Virus record (IMG/VR): IMGVR_UViG_3300035670_000068
Span: 46,317 to 110,316 of that record
Direction: 5' to 3' (one strand)
Source: a virus
Length of the DNA: 64,000 bases
Part shown: positions 40,701 to 47,141 of the stretch, piece after piece
How positions within the stretch are numbered: position 1 is the stretch's first letter
Layout of the letters: every line of letters begins with the position of its first letter
The notes under the pieces: generated by a model
The model's input: only the letters and a program-made list of their open reading frames with translations
What the model was told of the DNA's origin: nothing
Databases searched by the model: none
Translations under genes and position numbers: made by a program

Positions 40701-41096
40701 CTCAAGCACCTCGTCGAGCGAGAGCTGGGGTCGCGCCGGCTTCTTGCAGCGATGATCCTCTCTGTTCGCCAGGGTCAGCAGACCGATAATGTCCTTGAAG
40801 CCTTCTTCGTTGTTCGCCATCAGGGTTGGCATGAAGAACGGGTTCGGTGCTTTGCGCGGCTCACCACGCTTCGCTGCCACCCAATTCAGATCGTCCACGA
40901 CATACACCTGGACGGCCAGGCCGATATCGACACCATCAGCCTTCTGACTCAGGATCGGCATCGCGTCGATACTGTGAACGTCACTGACAACCAGGCCTTC
41001 CCAGCCCGCTTTCGCTACGTCCTTGACCAGATGCTCGGGATTGCAGATCGACTCCCCGAGCGAGAAGTGCGTCTTGGCTCCGATCAGAACCTTCAT
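37722..41096 (-). CDS. DNA polymerase III alpha-like, with C-terminal UDG-like domain
   Basis: An 1124-residue C-family replicative polymerase. The N-terminus is a degenerate PHP domain (KTHFSLGES, VVSDVHSIDA). The palm has PGRGSVGGSLVAYLMGITDV and the catalytic Asp motif LPDIDLDF near residue 418; later GVFQFESGGMRRLL and YRPGPMQSGLMDQYVKI. The usual beta-binding/OB/tau part is absent. Residues about 945-1124 instead match the Fe-S uracil-DNA glycosylase superfamily: CACSACPLGG, KGMFGVGDTAGYI, DVYMTSLIKARKPKE, PPVIVALGTKTIRHL. Motif 1 is MPT rather than EAPG and the His-Pro motif reads LNPAQIA, so base excision is doubtful. Confidence 0.92.
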   Translation of the reverse strand: MKVLIGAKTHFSLGESICNPEHLVKDVAKAGWEGLVVSDVHSIDAMPILSQKADGVDIGLAVQVYVVDDLNWVAAKRGEPRKAPNPFFMPTLMANNEEGFKDIIGLLTLANREDHRCKKPARPQLSLDEVLEVFKRGNIGMTLGSAYSVFSMKDAYDKCKKIADACSDVAACVELVPVNSLYYDRHNAKACEAIGRWGFGSIITRPTLNSKGEVAFRNTMNCILDHQKVTDTFRREPAEDLHVLTPGEMRYEINQTIERLTKFGYAESDLKVVFDRAEDATDQYFICTTYKWDKMPVSLPQMAPNPLAALVEQCRKGWSKRLTKEVFGYKPDASQIPVYRDRLKYELGVLNRMGFEDYFLLVSYIVDWSKSNEITVGPGRGSVGGSLVAYLMGITDVDPIRFGLIFERFLNPERIDLPDIDLDFMSSRRQDVVEHLVEHFGEDRVACIANYNTIAGAGAIRETGKAHGLSESDYDCSKLVPKEAGQPIPIEEAVAMVPELESFAIANPTVWKTAVGLQGCFRNFAQHAAGVIVAGEPVANRAVLKNDKGMNVVNWDKRVVEDFGLIKLDVLGLSNLDVMRLAKSYIKEQTGVEVDFTTLRLDDRKVLDSFAAGKTFGVFQFESGGMRRLLKDLGSEGNLTFDDLTAATALYRPGPMQSGLMDQYVKIKRGFESPEYIHPSVEPALRETYSVIVYQEQVMQVARDLAGYSMAEADGLRKIMGKKDPIKMAEQRDKFVDGCESVSGLDRLVATNLFEQIEKFAGYAFNKSHATAYTLISYITMWVKTYHPEAFFAACMSILAEDRLQGLAKDALEHEINIVPPSINKSSDRYEIGYDHRRGQKVLYAPFQAIKGLSETGAQAILEARKGGPFKDKADFIARVNRRSCNVRVQESLDKVGAFAEIEPTQPDARHPDRLRDQKELLPGIVTNNVKAERVIMVDPYVAGELVKIVDETCACSACPLGGLTHPNPSLGKKPRMMLITDMPTWKEEEKGMFGVGDTAGYIKEAMDKHGFKMKDVYMTSLIKARKPKEMELENSMINGCAGYLRREIELLKPPVIVALGTKTIRHLVPEVKGGWEELVGKSHYDPKMDCTIVFGLNPAQIAFDGSKQGLLDAVFAQVAEIFT

Positions 41097-41668
41097 TGAT
41101 TGCCCCTTACTACAAAGCAGCCATCTTGCTCCAGGATGATCCCGAGCTTCTGAACTGCCGCGATAACAATCGACGCCTGGGAAGACGCCGTTCCGTTGGT
41201 GTAATCGAACGCTCGCTTCAAAGCCTCGATGAAGGCCTGGCGAGTCGTTGGGCCGGCGATCAGCAGATCGAACAGAACCTCGACAGTCGCTGGCTTTTGA
41301 CCGCGCATCGAGTTCACACCGGCGAGCAGACTCTTACGATGGTTGACCCCCACCTGGATCATCGCTCGCGCTGTGCGGGCCGCATGATTCGGCAGGCTGG
41401 AGATCAGGGCCTCGACTGCTTCTGGCAGTTTTGGCTTGTTGCTGGCGGCTTGTTGAGCCTTCTCTTCACGCTTTGCGGCCTTTCTCTTGACCGCCTCTTC
41501 TTGCATGAGCTTTACCAAGCTGTCAGTTCCGACAATCTGCGACAGCTGGGCAATGGATTCTTTGGCGGCTTCTCCGCACGCCTCTTTGTAGCTGCAGGTT
41601 TGGCAAACCTGGGAGCGCACGTTGTAGGTCACTGCAAAACCGAAACAACCTGGCTTTTCAAACTGCAT
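41093..41668 (-). CDS. Hypothetical protein with N-terminal Cys cluster
   Basis: A 191-residue protein from ATG 41668 (MQFEKPGCFGFAVTYN), which lies inside the end of the sigma-like gene. VCQTCSYKEACGEA looks like a zinc or Fe-S site, a Lys-rich helix follows (EEAVKRKAAKREEKAQQAA), and the C-terminal 100 residues (RAMIQVGVNHRKSLLAGVNS) are a winged-helix-like domain. It sits between a sigma factor and the polymerase; DNA binding is likely. ATGA overlap with the polymerase. Confidence 0.65.
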   Translation of the reverse strand: MQFEKPGCFGFAVTYNVRSQVCQTCSYKEACGEAAKESIAQLSQIVGTDSLVKLMQEEAVKRKAAKREEKAQQAASNKPKLPEAVEALISSLPNHAARTARAMIQVGVNHRKSLLAGVNSMRGQKPATVEVLFDLLIAGPTTRQAFIEALKRAFDYTNGTASSQASIVIAAVQKLGIILEQDGCFVVRGNQ

Positions 41669-42257
41669 GGTCAAGCTCCAGGCGCTTAACCTCTTCCTTC
41701 GCCCTGGACAACTCGCTGCTGCTAACACCAATCGCTGCCATCAGAGAGGCTACGAAGTTCAGGTTCAGCTCTGGCGGGTAGCGCTCGTCGATACCCAAGC
41801 TGCTTGCCATCTTTCGCTTTGCCTCAACTGCTGCGAACTGGTCTTTGATCTCCTTCGGCGGGTTCAGCAGAAGCTCTGCCATCAACTTCGCTACCGGAGA
41901 CAGCGCGTTCATTGCCTCTTCAACTCGCTTCCCGGCTTGGAACTCAAGCTCAGGGTTTTGGCTCTCGTCTTCCACGAAATCCAGAACCGAAAGGTCGTCA
42001 TCGATCTCCAGGCTCTGCGTGCGTTCATCGATCATTCGACCAAGCATGTTGTGGAAGTGGTGGTTCGCTGCGACGTTGAAGTAGGTGGAAAAGGCCCAGC
42101 CCTTTGTTGGATCGAACTTCTTGAATGCGTAGATGAAAACCATGAAGCCCTCTTGAACCAGGTCGTTGTAGTCCATCGACACACCAGCCTTCTCAAAACT
42201 CTTCGCCCACTTTCGTGCAACGTAGTGGACAAGCGCTTGATGGTTCAGAGGGTTCAT
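41658..42257 (-). CDS. Sigma-70 region 2 protein (gp55-like)
   Basis: A 199-residue protein. I use ATG 42257 (MNPLNHQALVHYV) because AAGGA is eight bases before it. Residues about 25-80 carry sigma region 2: DYNDLVQEGFMVFIYAFKKF, DPTKGWAFSTYFNVAANHHF. No region 4 helix-turn-helix is recognisable, the layout of T4 gp55, a late-gene sigma that needs a co-activator. It would redirect host RNA polymerase to phage promoters; which promoters is not visible here. Confidence 0.82.
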   Translation of the reverse strand: MNPLNHQALVHYVARKWAKSFEKAGVSMDYNDLVQEGFMVFIYAFKKFDPTKGWAFSTYFNVAANHHFHNMLGRMIDERTQSLEIDDDLSVLDFVEDESQNPELEFQAGKRVEEAMNALSPVAKLMAELLLNPPKEIKDQFAAVEAKRKMASSLGIDERYPPELNLNFVASLMAAIGVSSSELSRAKEEVKRLELDHAV

Positions 42258-42272
42258 GGGCAGCATCCTTGC

Positions 42273-42290
42273 TATTTCACCGATTAGTTA
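42273..42290 (-). promoter_or_regulatory. Operator-like palindrome, site 20 (half-site)
   Basis: TATTTCA-CCGA-TTAGTTA; the right arm is perfect and the left poor. It lies between the CobS-like gene and the sigma-like gene, so it may tune the sigma unit. Confidence 0.5.
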
Positions 42291-42295
42291 GAGCA

Positions 42296-43513
42296 TCAGC
42301 CGAAGATACGCTTCGCGATACCCAGCGCTGCTTCACGCTCTGCATCCGGCAGGCGGTTGGCGTAGGCGTACTGCACGCCCTCAACGAAGTCACCCTTCAT
42401 CATGCCGACGCGAGCCATGTTGATCGCTACACGCGGGCCGATGGTCAGAGACACTTGGTTCGGGAACGCCTTCACGCGAATCTCGTCAGCGAACTGGCGA
42501 ATCTTCTTGGCGTCGTCAGCGTGCAGACCAGTGGCTGCGCTGATCATCGCGACTTCCTGCTTCTCTGGCGGATAGTCCACCTTCGCTACCAGGCCGAAGC
42601 GCTCGATGGTCGCAGCGTCTTGCACCAGGGTCGCTTGATACAGGCCGGTCTGGTCGCCAGTACCGTTGGTGTTGCCGGTTGCAGCGAAGCAGAACAGCGG
42701 GTGCGGCTTGATCATGCGCAGATGGGCCGGAGCGTTCTTGATGATCAGCGGCTCACCTTCGAGGATCGCTTGATAGGCCGACAGGACGGTCGGGCTGGAG
42801 CGGTCCATTTCGTCAGCCAGGTAGAGCCAGCCGTTCATCATTGCCAGCGGCAGCGGGCCAAGCTCGAACTCGGTGACGCTGATCGCATTGCCGTTCACGT
42901 CGATGTGCTTCTTGACCACCCACTGACCGACGATGTGGCTTTCTTCGGTATCGACAGTGTGCTGGAAGCGGAACAGACGACGGTTGGTGCCTGCGCAGAT
43001 TTGCTTGAACACAGAGGACTTGCCGACGCCCGAGTGACCGTACAGGAAGATCGGCGAGCGCAGCTCAAGGCCCATCATGATGGTCTTGGTGAGTTCCGGG
43101 TTCAGGATGTAGTTCTCGTTCCACTCCGGGACCAGGTAGTCGTGCTCGTCGGAGCGGTTGTCGCGGCTGATCGGGATCGGGTTGCCGGTCTTGGTGAAGG
43201 CCGACTTGGTGGATTTCGGGAAGCGGAAGGCTTCGTGGAAGAACACCTTCTCGATATCAGCGTGACCGCTTGCAGCCGGCTTGGCAGCAGGTGCAGCTTC
43301 TTCACCGCTAGCAGCCTTCTCTTTCTCTGCGCGCTTTTCGCGGGCGATGCGCTCAGCGGTTTCGCTCAGCAGCGTGGCTTCCGGGAAGCGCTCGCGATAC
43401 TCAGCCAGGGTGCAGGTTTCGCTCGCACCGTCGCCGTGTGCGGACTTGAGGTGGGTTGGGATGCTGTGTACTTCTTCGCCACAGATTTGGCACTTGATCT
43501 TATCGGTAGACAT
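42296..43513 (-). CDS. MoxR/CobS-like AAA+ ATPase with zinc finger
   Basis: A 405-residue protein. The N-terminal 45 residues are a Ros/MucR-like Cys2His2 finger (KCQICGEEVHSIPTHLKSAH). The rest is a MoxR/CobS-type AAA+ domain: Walker A LYGHSGVGKSSVFKQI, Walker B GWLYLADEMDRSSPTVLSAY, and FCFAATGNTNGTGD (sensor 1). Such ATPases work with a VWA-domain partner, and that partner is the next gene upstream. In phages, CobST-like pairs are common and their role is not established. Confidence 0.87.
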   Translation of the reverse strand: MSTDKIKCQICGEEVHSIPTHLKSAHGDGASETCTLAEYRERFPEATLLSETAERIAREKRAEKEKAASGEEAAPAAKPAASGHADIEKVFFHEAFRFPKSTKSAFTKTGNPIPISRDNRSDEHDYLVPEWNENYILNPELTKTIMMGLELRSPIFLYGHSGVGKSSVFKQICAGTNRRLFRFQHTVDTEESHIVGQWVVKKHIDVNGNAISVTEFELGPLPLAMMNGWLYLADEMDRSSPTVLSAYQAILEGEPLIIKNAPAHLRMIKPHPLFCFAATGNTNGTGDQTGLYQATLVQDAATIERFGLVAKVDYPPEKQEVAMISAATGLHADDAKKIRQFADEIRVKAFPNQVSLTIGPRVAINMARVGMMKGDFVEGVQYAYANRLPDAEREAALGIAKRIFG

Positions 43514-43544
43514 TTCGGTGAAGCTCCTTGATTGCGTTTAAAAG

Positions 43545-43562
43545 TCACTAATTAGTTAGTGA
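43545..43562 (-). promoter_or_regulatory. Operator-like palindrome, site 21
   Basis: TCACTAA-TTAG-TTAGTGA, perfectly symmetric arms. Between the CobT-like and CobS-like genes, upstream of the CobS-like gene. Confidence 0.8.
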
Positions 43563-43607
43563 TGCTGCGCATGATAAGCACAGCATCACGGGAAAACAAC
43601 ACTGTTT

Positions 43608-45755
43608 TCAGGCGGACATGAGGGCATCGCGCAGCTGATTCAGGACGATGCCTGGCAGCTCTTCCACGTTGTCCAGCTTGACGTTCTTGCGGTAGAAGTG
43701 GGACACCGAGTCGGAGCAGATGCCGATGCCGACGATGTTGGTGCCTTCCTTCTCGATGCGGGCGACGGTCTGCTTCAAGTGGTTGTTCAGCTTGGAGCTC
43801 GACACGCTCGCAGCCGGCATACCATCGGAGAAGACGATCATCATCTTGCCTTTCGGCTTGCCCTTGTTCGCGGCTTTGCACAGCCGTTCGTAGGCGTACT
43901 GCACAGACTCGCCATCGACGTTGTTCTGGAGCGCACCGCGAATGTGGTAGTACGAGGCCATCCGCTTCTTCTGCTCAATGCCGAAGCGTTCGTCGAAGGA
44001 CTTGAACACTGGCATACGGATGGGCTCGGTTCGATCCCAGCTGCGACCGTGACTCCACTCGTCGCTCAGCTCCCGATACAGCTTGCGGCCTTCGTCGCTG
44101 TCGTAGTCGCCAGTAGTGAAGCCGATCACTTCGTTCGCCACGCCCAAGCGAGTCAGAACCTCGCTCACTACCCAGGCCGCGCACATGGCGGTGAAAATCT
44201 TCCGCCCTCTCATGGAGCCAGAGCAGTCAACCACCAGGGAGACGGCAACGTCTCGGGTGCGGTGCTCGATCTTCTTCTTGAAAATCTTGTCGTCACCGGC
44301 AGTCAGGCGATAGAGGTTGTTCGCGGACATTTTCCCCTTGTTCTGACCCTGCTGCCAAAGCGACTTGTTGCGCGCAGTGAAGGCACGCTCCAGCTGACGT
44401 GCGACCGGGCCAACCATACCGTCGATAGCCTTCTCGATCTCGGTCATCCAGGCAGGGCTGTAGCTGCTAGGGATTTTCGGGGGCTCGATCTGGTCCCACT
44501 CGCGGGTAAAGATCGTGTAGGTCTCGTTCTCCATTTCGGAGGTACACAGCTCAGTGACGTGCTGGGCGAACTCGGTGCCCATATCCTGAACCTTGTTCCA
44601 GTCGAACTCGGCCAGCATCGAGGCGCCGCCTCGCTCGGACTGGATGACCTCTTCGTCTTCTTCCATGTCCTTGCGCTCGGACTGGTCGGAGTGACCGTCA
44701 GCGCCTTCTTCGAGCTTGTGCGGCTCGTCGTCGGACTCTTCATCGTCAGACTTGCCTTCGGCTTCTTCACCTTCGTCTTCCGACTCTTCGCCCTCTTCCT
44801 CGCCTTCCTCGCGCTCTTCGGGGGCCTCTTCGCCCTCTCCTTCCTCACCGGAAGAGCCTTCTTCGTCGCGCTCTTCCTCTTCACCAGAGCCACTGCCAGA
44901 GCCCTTACCGCCCGAGCTCGAACCTTCCTCTTCTTCGTCAGATTCGCCCGAGCCACCGCCCTCCCCTTCTTCGCTACCAGCGGGAGACTTGTTCTTGCGA
45001 CCGCTGGAACGCCCGCCAGCAGCTTTCATTCCGCCCTTGCCCTTGCCGCTCTTCGACTTGTTCTCGTCGCCGAACGGGTTGTGACCGTCGCCCTCCAGGG
45101 GCTCGCCTTCTACGACGTTGCGAATCTGCTTCGCCATTTCGTAGGCATCTTCGGGCTTGGTCATGCTGCCAATCTTGGAAGCAATCGGGTCGAGCTCCTT
45201 CTGGATGCCGGCGATCAGCGACCACTTGTCGCTCATGTAGTCCTTGAAGAACTCTTGACCGCCCCAGGCGCGCAGAGCGGGAATCGCGAGCACCTGGAAC
45301 AGCTGCTGCTCACTGGCGCCGTTCGCGAGCGCTTCTTTCAGCTTGGGCTCGATGAACTTGTCCACGAAGGCCTGGTGCATGTGGTTCAGGTTCTGACGCG
45401 AACCCGGAAACGCCTTCGTCATGCTCTTTTCACAGAACAGCGATTCGATGGGCTTGTAGATGCCTTCCAGCTTCTCGTACTTGGAGCGCAGAGCAGAGCG
45501 CGGGTCTGCGTATAGAACTTTGGCGATCTCGCCATCCAGGAAGCCCTGAACGGCATCGATCAGCTCGTCGGAGGCGTCGTCCGGGATCATCGGGAGATTG
45601 ACTCGCGACGGCTTCATGGTGTGCTCGTCGTACTTGACGAAGGCCTGAACACCGGCCTGAGTCACAGAAACTTTGTCGTCGGTCAGGATTTTCGCGATCT
45701 TGGTGATCGATTCGCGAATCACCTGGATGCGCTTGGCTTTGGCGCTGCTGCTCAT
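43608..45755 (-). CDS. CobT-like VWA-domain protein
   Basis: A 715-residue protein. Residues about 1-215 are helical. About 215-390 is a long low-complexity acidic Ser/Glu region (SGEEGEGEEAPEEREEGEEE). The C-terminus is a VWA domain with a MIDAS motif SLVVDCSGSMRGRKIFTAMC and MMIVFSDGMPAASV. Same layout as CobT, partner of the CobS ATPase in cobaltochelatase. Here the pair lacks a chelatase gene nearby, so it probably remodels another target. Site 22 is upstream. Confidence 0.85.
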   Translation of the reverse strand: MSSSAKAKRIQVIRESITKIAKILTDDKVSVTQAGVQAFVKYDEHTMKPSRVNLPMIPDDASDELIDAVQGFLDGEIAKVLYADPRSALRSKYEKLEGIYKPIESLFCEKSMTKAFPGSRQNLNHMHQAFVDKFIEPKLKEALANGASEQQLFQVLAIPALRAWGGQEFFKDYMSDKWSLIAGIQKELDPIASKIGSMTKPEDAYEMAKQIRNVVEGEPLEGDGHNPFGDENKSKSGKGKGGMKAAGGRSSGRKNKSPAGSEEGEGGGSGESDEEEEGSSSGGKGSGSGSGEEEERDEEGSSGEEGEGEEAPEEREEGEEEGEESEDEGEEAEGKSDDEESDDEPHKLEEGADGHSDQSERKDMEEDEEVIQSERGGASMLAEFDWNKVQDMGTEFAQHVTELCTSEMENETYTIFTREWDQIEPPKIPSSYSPAWMTEIEKAIDGMVGPVARQLERAFTARNKSLWQQGQNKGKMSANNLYRLTAGDDKIFKKKIEHRTRDVAVSLVVDCSGSMRGRKIFTAMCAAWVVSEVLTRLGVANEVIGFTTGDYDSDEGRKLYRELSDEWSHGRSWDRTEPIRMPVFKSFDERFGIEQKKRMASYYHIRGALQNNVDGESVQYAYERLCKAANKGKPKGKMMIVFSDGMPAASVSSSKLNNHLKQTVARIEKEGTNIVGIGICSDSVSHFYRKNVKLDNVEELPGIVLNQLRDALMSA

Positions 45756-45788
45756 GCTTGAGACTCCTGGTTGTGTTTAATCGCCTAG

Positions 45789-45806
45789 TAACTAAGCGCT
45801 TCGTTA
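45789..45806 (-). promoter_or_regulatory. Operator-like palindrome, site 22
   Basis: TAACTAA-GCGC-TTCGTTA. On the transcribed strand CATACT overlaps the start of the first arm. Upstream of the CobT-like gene. Confidence 0.7.
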
Positions 45807-45816
45807 GTATGATGCA

Positions 45817-45847
45817 GAAATAGAAACGGGAGCGCAATGCTCCCGTT
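45817..45847 (-). terminator. Rho-independent terminator
   Basis: Perfect arms AACGGGAGC and GCTCCCGTT with a five-base loop, followed on the minus strand by TTTCTATTT. Ends the 46047 gene. Confidence 0.82.
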
Positions 45848-45864
45848 AGGCCAACCGCTAATGC

Positions 45865-46047
45865 CTATAAGGCGATGACAGCTGCGCCAGAGTCAGCGTC
45901 CAGCTCGTTCAGAACCACCAGGCTGGCGTTTCCTTCGTCACCGCTCGTCTTGAAGATGGTGAGTCCACCAAGATGAAACTCGCCAGCAGCATTCTCCAAG
46001 AGATCAAGGGCGTCCTCGTAGGACACCTTGTTTACGCACAAGCTCAT
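45865..46047 (-). CDS. Small hypothetical protein
   Basis: A 60-residue protein from ATG 46047 with GGAGAAGTG ahead. Opens MSLCVNKVSYEDALDLLENA and ends DSGAAVIAL. A lone gene between a terminator and palindrome site 23, divergently placed from the XRE regulator gene. Function unknown; a small partner or antagonist of the regulator is a guess. Confidence 0.68.
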   Translation of the reverse strand: MSLCVNKVSYEDALDLLENAAGEFHLGGLTIFKTSGDEGNASLVVLNELDADSGAAVIAL

Positions 46048-46137
46048 CACTTCTCCATAGCCCTTCTATGGGGCTTCCAGTTTCAGCTGATTGCTTCGAT
46101 GTGAAGCGCTACGCATTTTGACAGATCGCCCAGCAAG

Positions 46138-46155
46138 TAACTAGATGGTTAGTTG
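46138..46155 (-). promoter_or_regulatory. Operator-like palindrome, site 23
   Basis: TAACTAG-ATGG-TTAGTTG, extended outward by CAGCAA and TTGCTG arms so that the symmetry spans 46131-46159. TATCCC is the nearest -10-like element. Upstream of the 46047 gene. Confidence 0.7.
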
Positions 46156-46342
46156 CTGGGGATAGCGAAATCCATAACGAACCCCCTATCTGTGTGAAGA
46201 ATGGTAGCAATGAGCCAGCGGGCGATTCAAGCGGTGACACCTGTAACAAATGTGAAATTTTTGGTCCGATATCGGGTTGACAGGCGACGAATGACCTTGA
46301 TTTTTCTGATTTTTTCCATTTTTAGGCTTTGGAACCTGTGAT

Positions 46343-46360
46343 TCATTGATTAGTTAGTCA
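46343..46360 (+). promoter_or_regulatory. Operator-like palindrome, site 24
   Basis: TCATTGA-TTAG-TTAGTCA. It overlaps the -35-like TTGATT (46346-46351) of the XRE regulator promoter. Confidence 0.65.
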
Positions 46361-46374
46361 CCACGCTATATCTT
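46346..46374 (+). promoter_or_regulatory. Predicted promoter of XRE regulator gene
   Basis: TTGATT (46346-46351), 17 bases, then TATCTT (46369-46374), with an overlapping TATATC. Site 24 covers its -35 and site 25 its start point, which is the arrangement expected of an autorepressed promoter. Confidence 0.6.
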
Positions 46375-46391
46375 TACTAAGCCCTTAGTTA
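46374..46391 (+). promoter_or_regulatory. Operator-like palindrome, site 25
   Basis: TTACTAA-GCCC-TTAGTTA, one deviation from perfect symmetry. It starts at the end of the -10-like TATCTT and would cover the transcription start of the XRE gene. Confidence 0.75.
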
Positions 46392-46457
46392 GACCCTACA
46401 GGGCTCACAATAATAGAAAGCACTAAGCTGAACCAGAAAACTTGTGGAGAAAATGCG

Positions 46458-46994
46458 ATGACCAACACCAGACAAGCCCGAGTAGTCTTCAAAAGCGAGA
46501 CTGCAGACCTGGTACGCCAGATGATCGATGCTCAGGTTCGCAAGAACCAGGACGAGATCGCGAAGGAAACCGGGTTCGAGCGCTCGAACGTACTGACCAT
46601 GATCAAGCAGGGCCGTACCAAGATGCCGCTCGACAAGATCGAGGCTTTCGCAAAAGCGTGTGGTCAGAAGCCCGACAAATTGTTTCGTACCGCCATGCGT
46701 GAATACAACCCGGTCGTGGCCAGACTGATAGGCACCATCTACAAAACCCCGATGTTCGAAGGCGCCGAAGATATCGTGCAGACCTTCAACGAAGCCCTGA
46801 CCGAAGCCCTGACCGAAGCCAAGCGCGAGCACCGCGATGCAGCTGCAAGCCCGAGCGATGCGGCTCAAGTGCTCCGACTGAACGCCTCCCTGGATATCTC
46901 GGGTAGCAAGAAGGCGGACCTAAAACGGTTCGTAAAAACCAATTTGGTGAAGGTGATGGCAGGCGATGAAGAGGTTGCTAAGTTCACTTCCTGA
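46458..46994 (+). CDS. XRE-type regulator, candidate repressor
   Basis: A 178-residue protein with a helix-turn-helix at about residues 31-62 (KNQDEIAKETGFERSNVLTM, then IKQGRTKMPLDKIEAFAKAC), followed by a helical C-terminal half (EDIVQTFNEALTEALTEAKR). GGAGA precedes ATG 46458. First rightward gene and just downstream of two operator-like palindromes, so probably autoregulated. It is the best candidate for the protein that binds all 32 sites, though no direct link is seen. It has no Ser-Lys protease domain of the LexA type, so induction by RecA is not expected. Confidence 0.8.
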   Translation: MTNTRQARVVFKSETADLVRQMIDAQVRKNQDEIAKETGFERSNVLTMIKQGRTKMPLDKIEAFAKACGQKPDKLFRTAMREYNPVVARLIGTIYKTPMFEGAEDIVQTFNEALTEALTEAKREHRDAAASPSDAAQVLRLNASLDISGSKKADLKRFVKTNLVKVMAGDEEVAKFTS

Positions 46995-47010
46995 TACCAA
47001 ACCAGGACCG

Positions 47011-47042
47011 AAAGCCCGCTTCTAAACAGAGCGGGCTTTTTT
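47011..47042 (+). terminator. Rho-independent terminator
   Basis: AAGCCCGCT and AGCGGGCTT arms with a nine-base loop followed by TTTT. It ends the XRE regulator gene and separates it from parA. Confidence 0.85.
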
Positions 47043-47063
47043 ATGCGCGCCTGTCAGACTTGC

Positions 47064-47108
47064 GCGTAGCTGCGATTTCTACCAGAATCGTGAAAACGGC
47101 AGCTACGC
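47064..47108 (+). promoter_or_regulatory. Inverted repeat, likely parAB operator
   Basis: Perfect 10-bp arms GCGTAGCTGC (47064-47073) and GCAGCTACGC (47099-47108) with 25 bases between, including a nested GATT/AATC pair. It is 34 bases before parA. ParA proteins with an N-terminal DNA-binding part bind such repeats and repress their own operon, so this is a natural candidate. Confidence 0.6.
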
Positions 47109-47141
47109 CGTATGAAACGAAATCAACAATCTGGGGGAGTC

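Larger units (their letters stand above)
46048..46457. other. Divergent regulatory region
   Basis: About 410 bases between the last leftward gene and the rightward XRE gene. It holds palindromes at 46138-46155, 46343-46360 and 46374-46391, AT-rich tracts around 46245-46325, and promoter-like elements for both directions. No gene seen in it. It is the switch point between the leftward phage genes and the rightward plasmid block. Confidence 0.7.

Noticed and set aside
43698-45515. Rightward open frame opposite the CobT-like gene
   Set aside because: Its composition is the complement of the acidic repeat region, not a protein fold.
46458-46994. LexA/CI-type self-cleaving repressor
   Set aside because: No Ala-Gly or Cys-Gly cleavage site and no Ser-Lys peptidase domain are visible in 178 residues.
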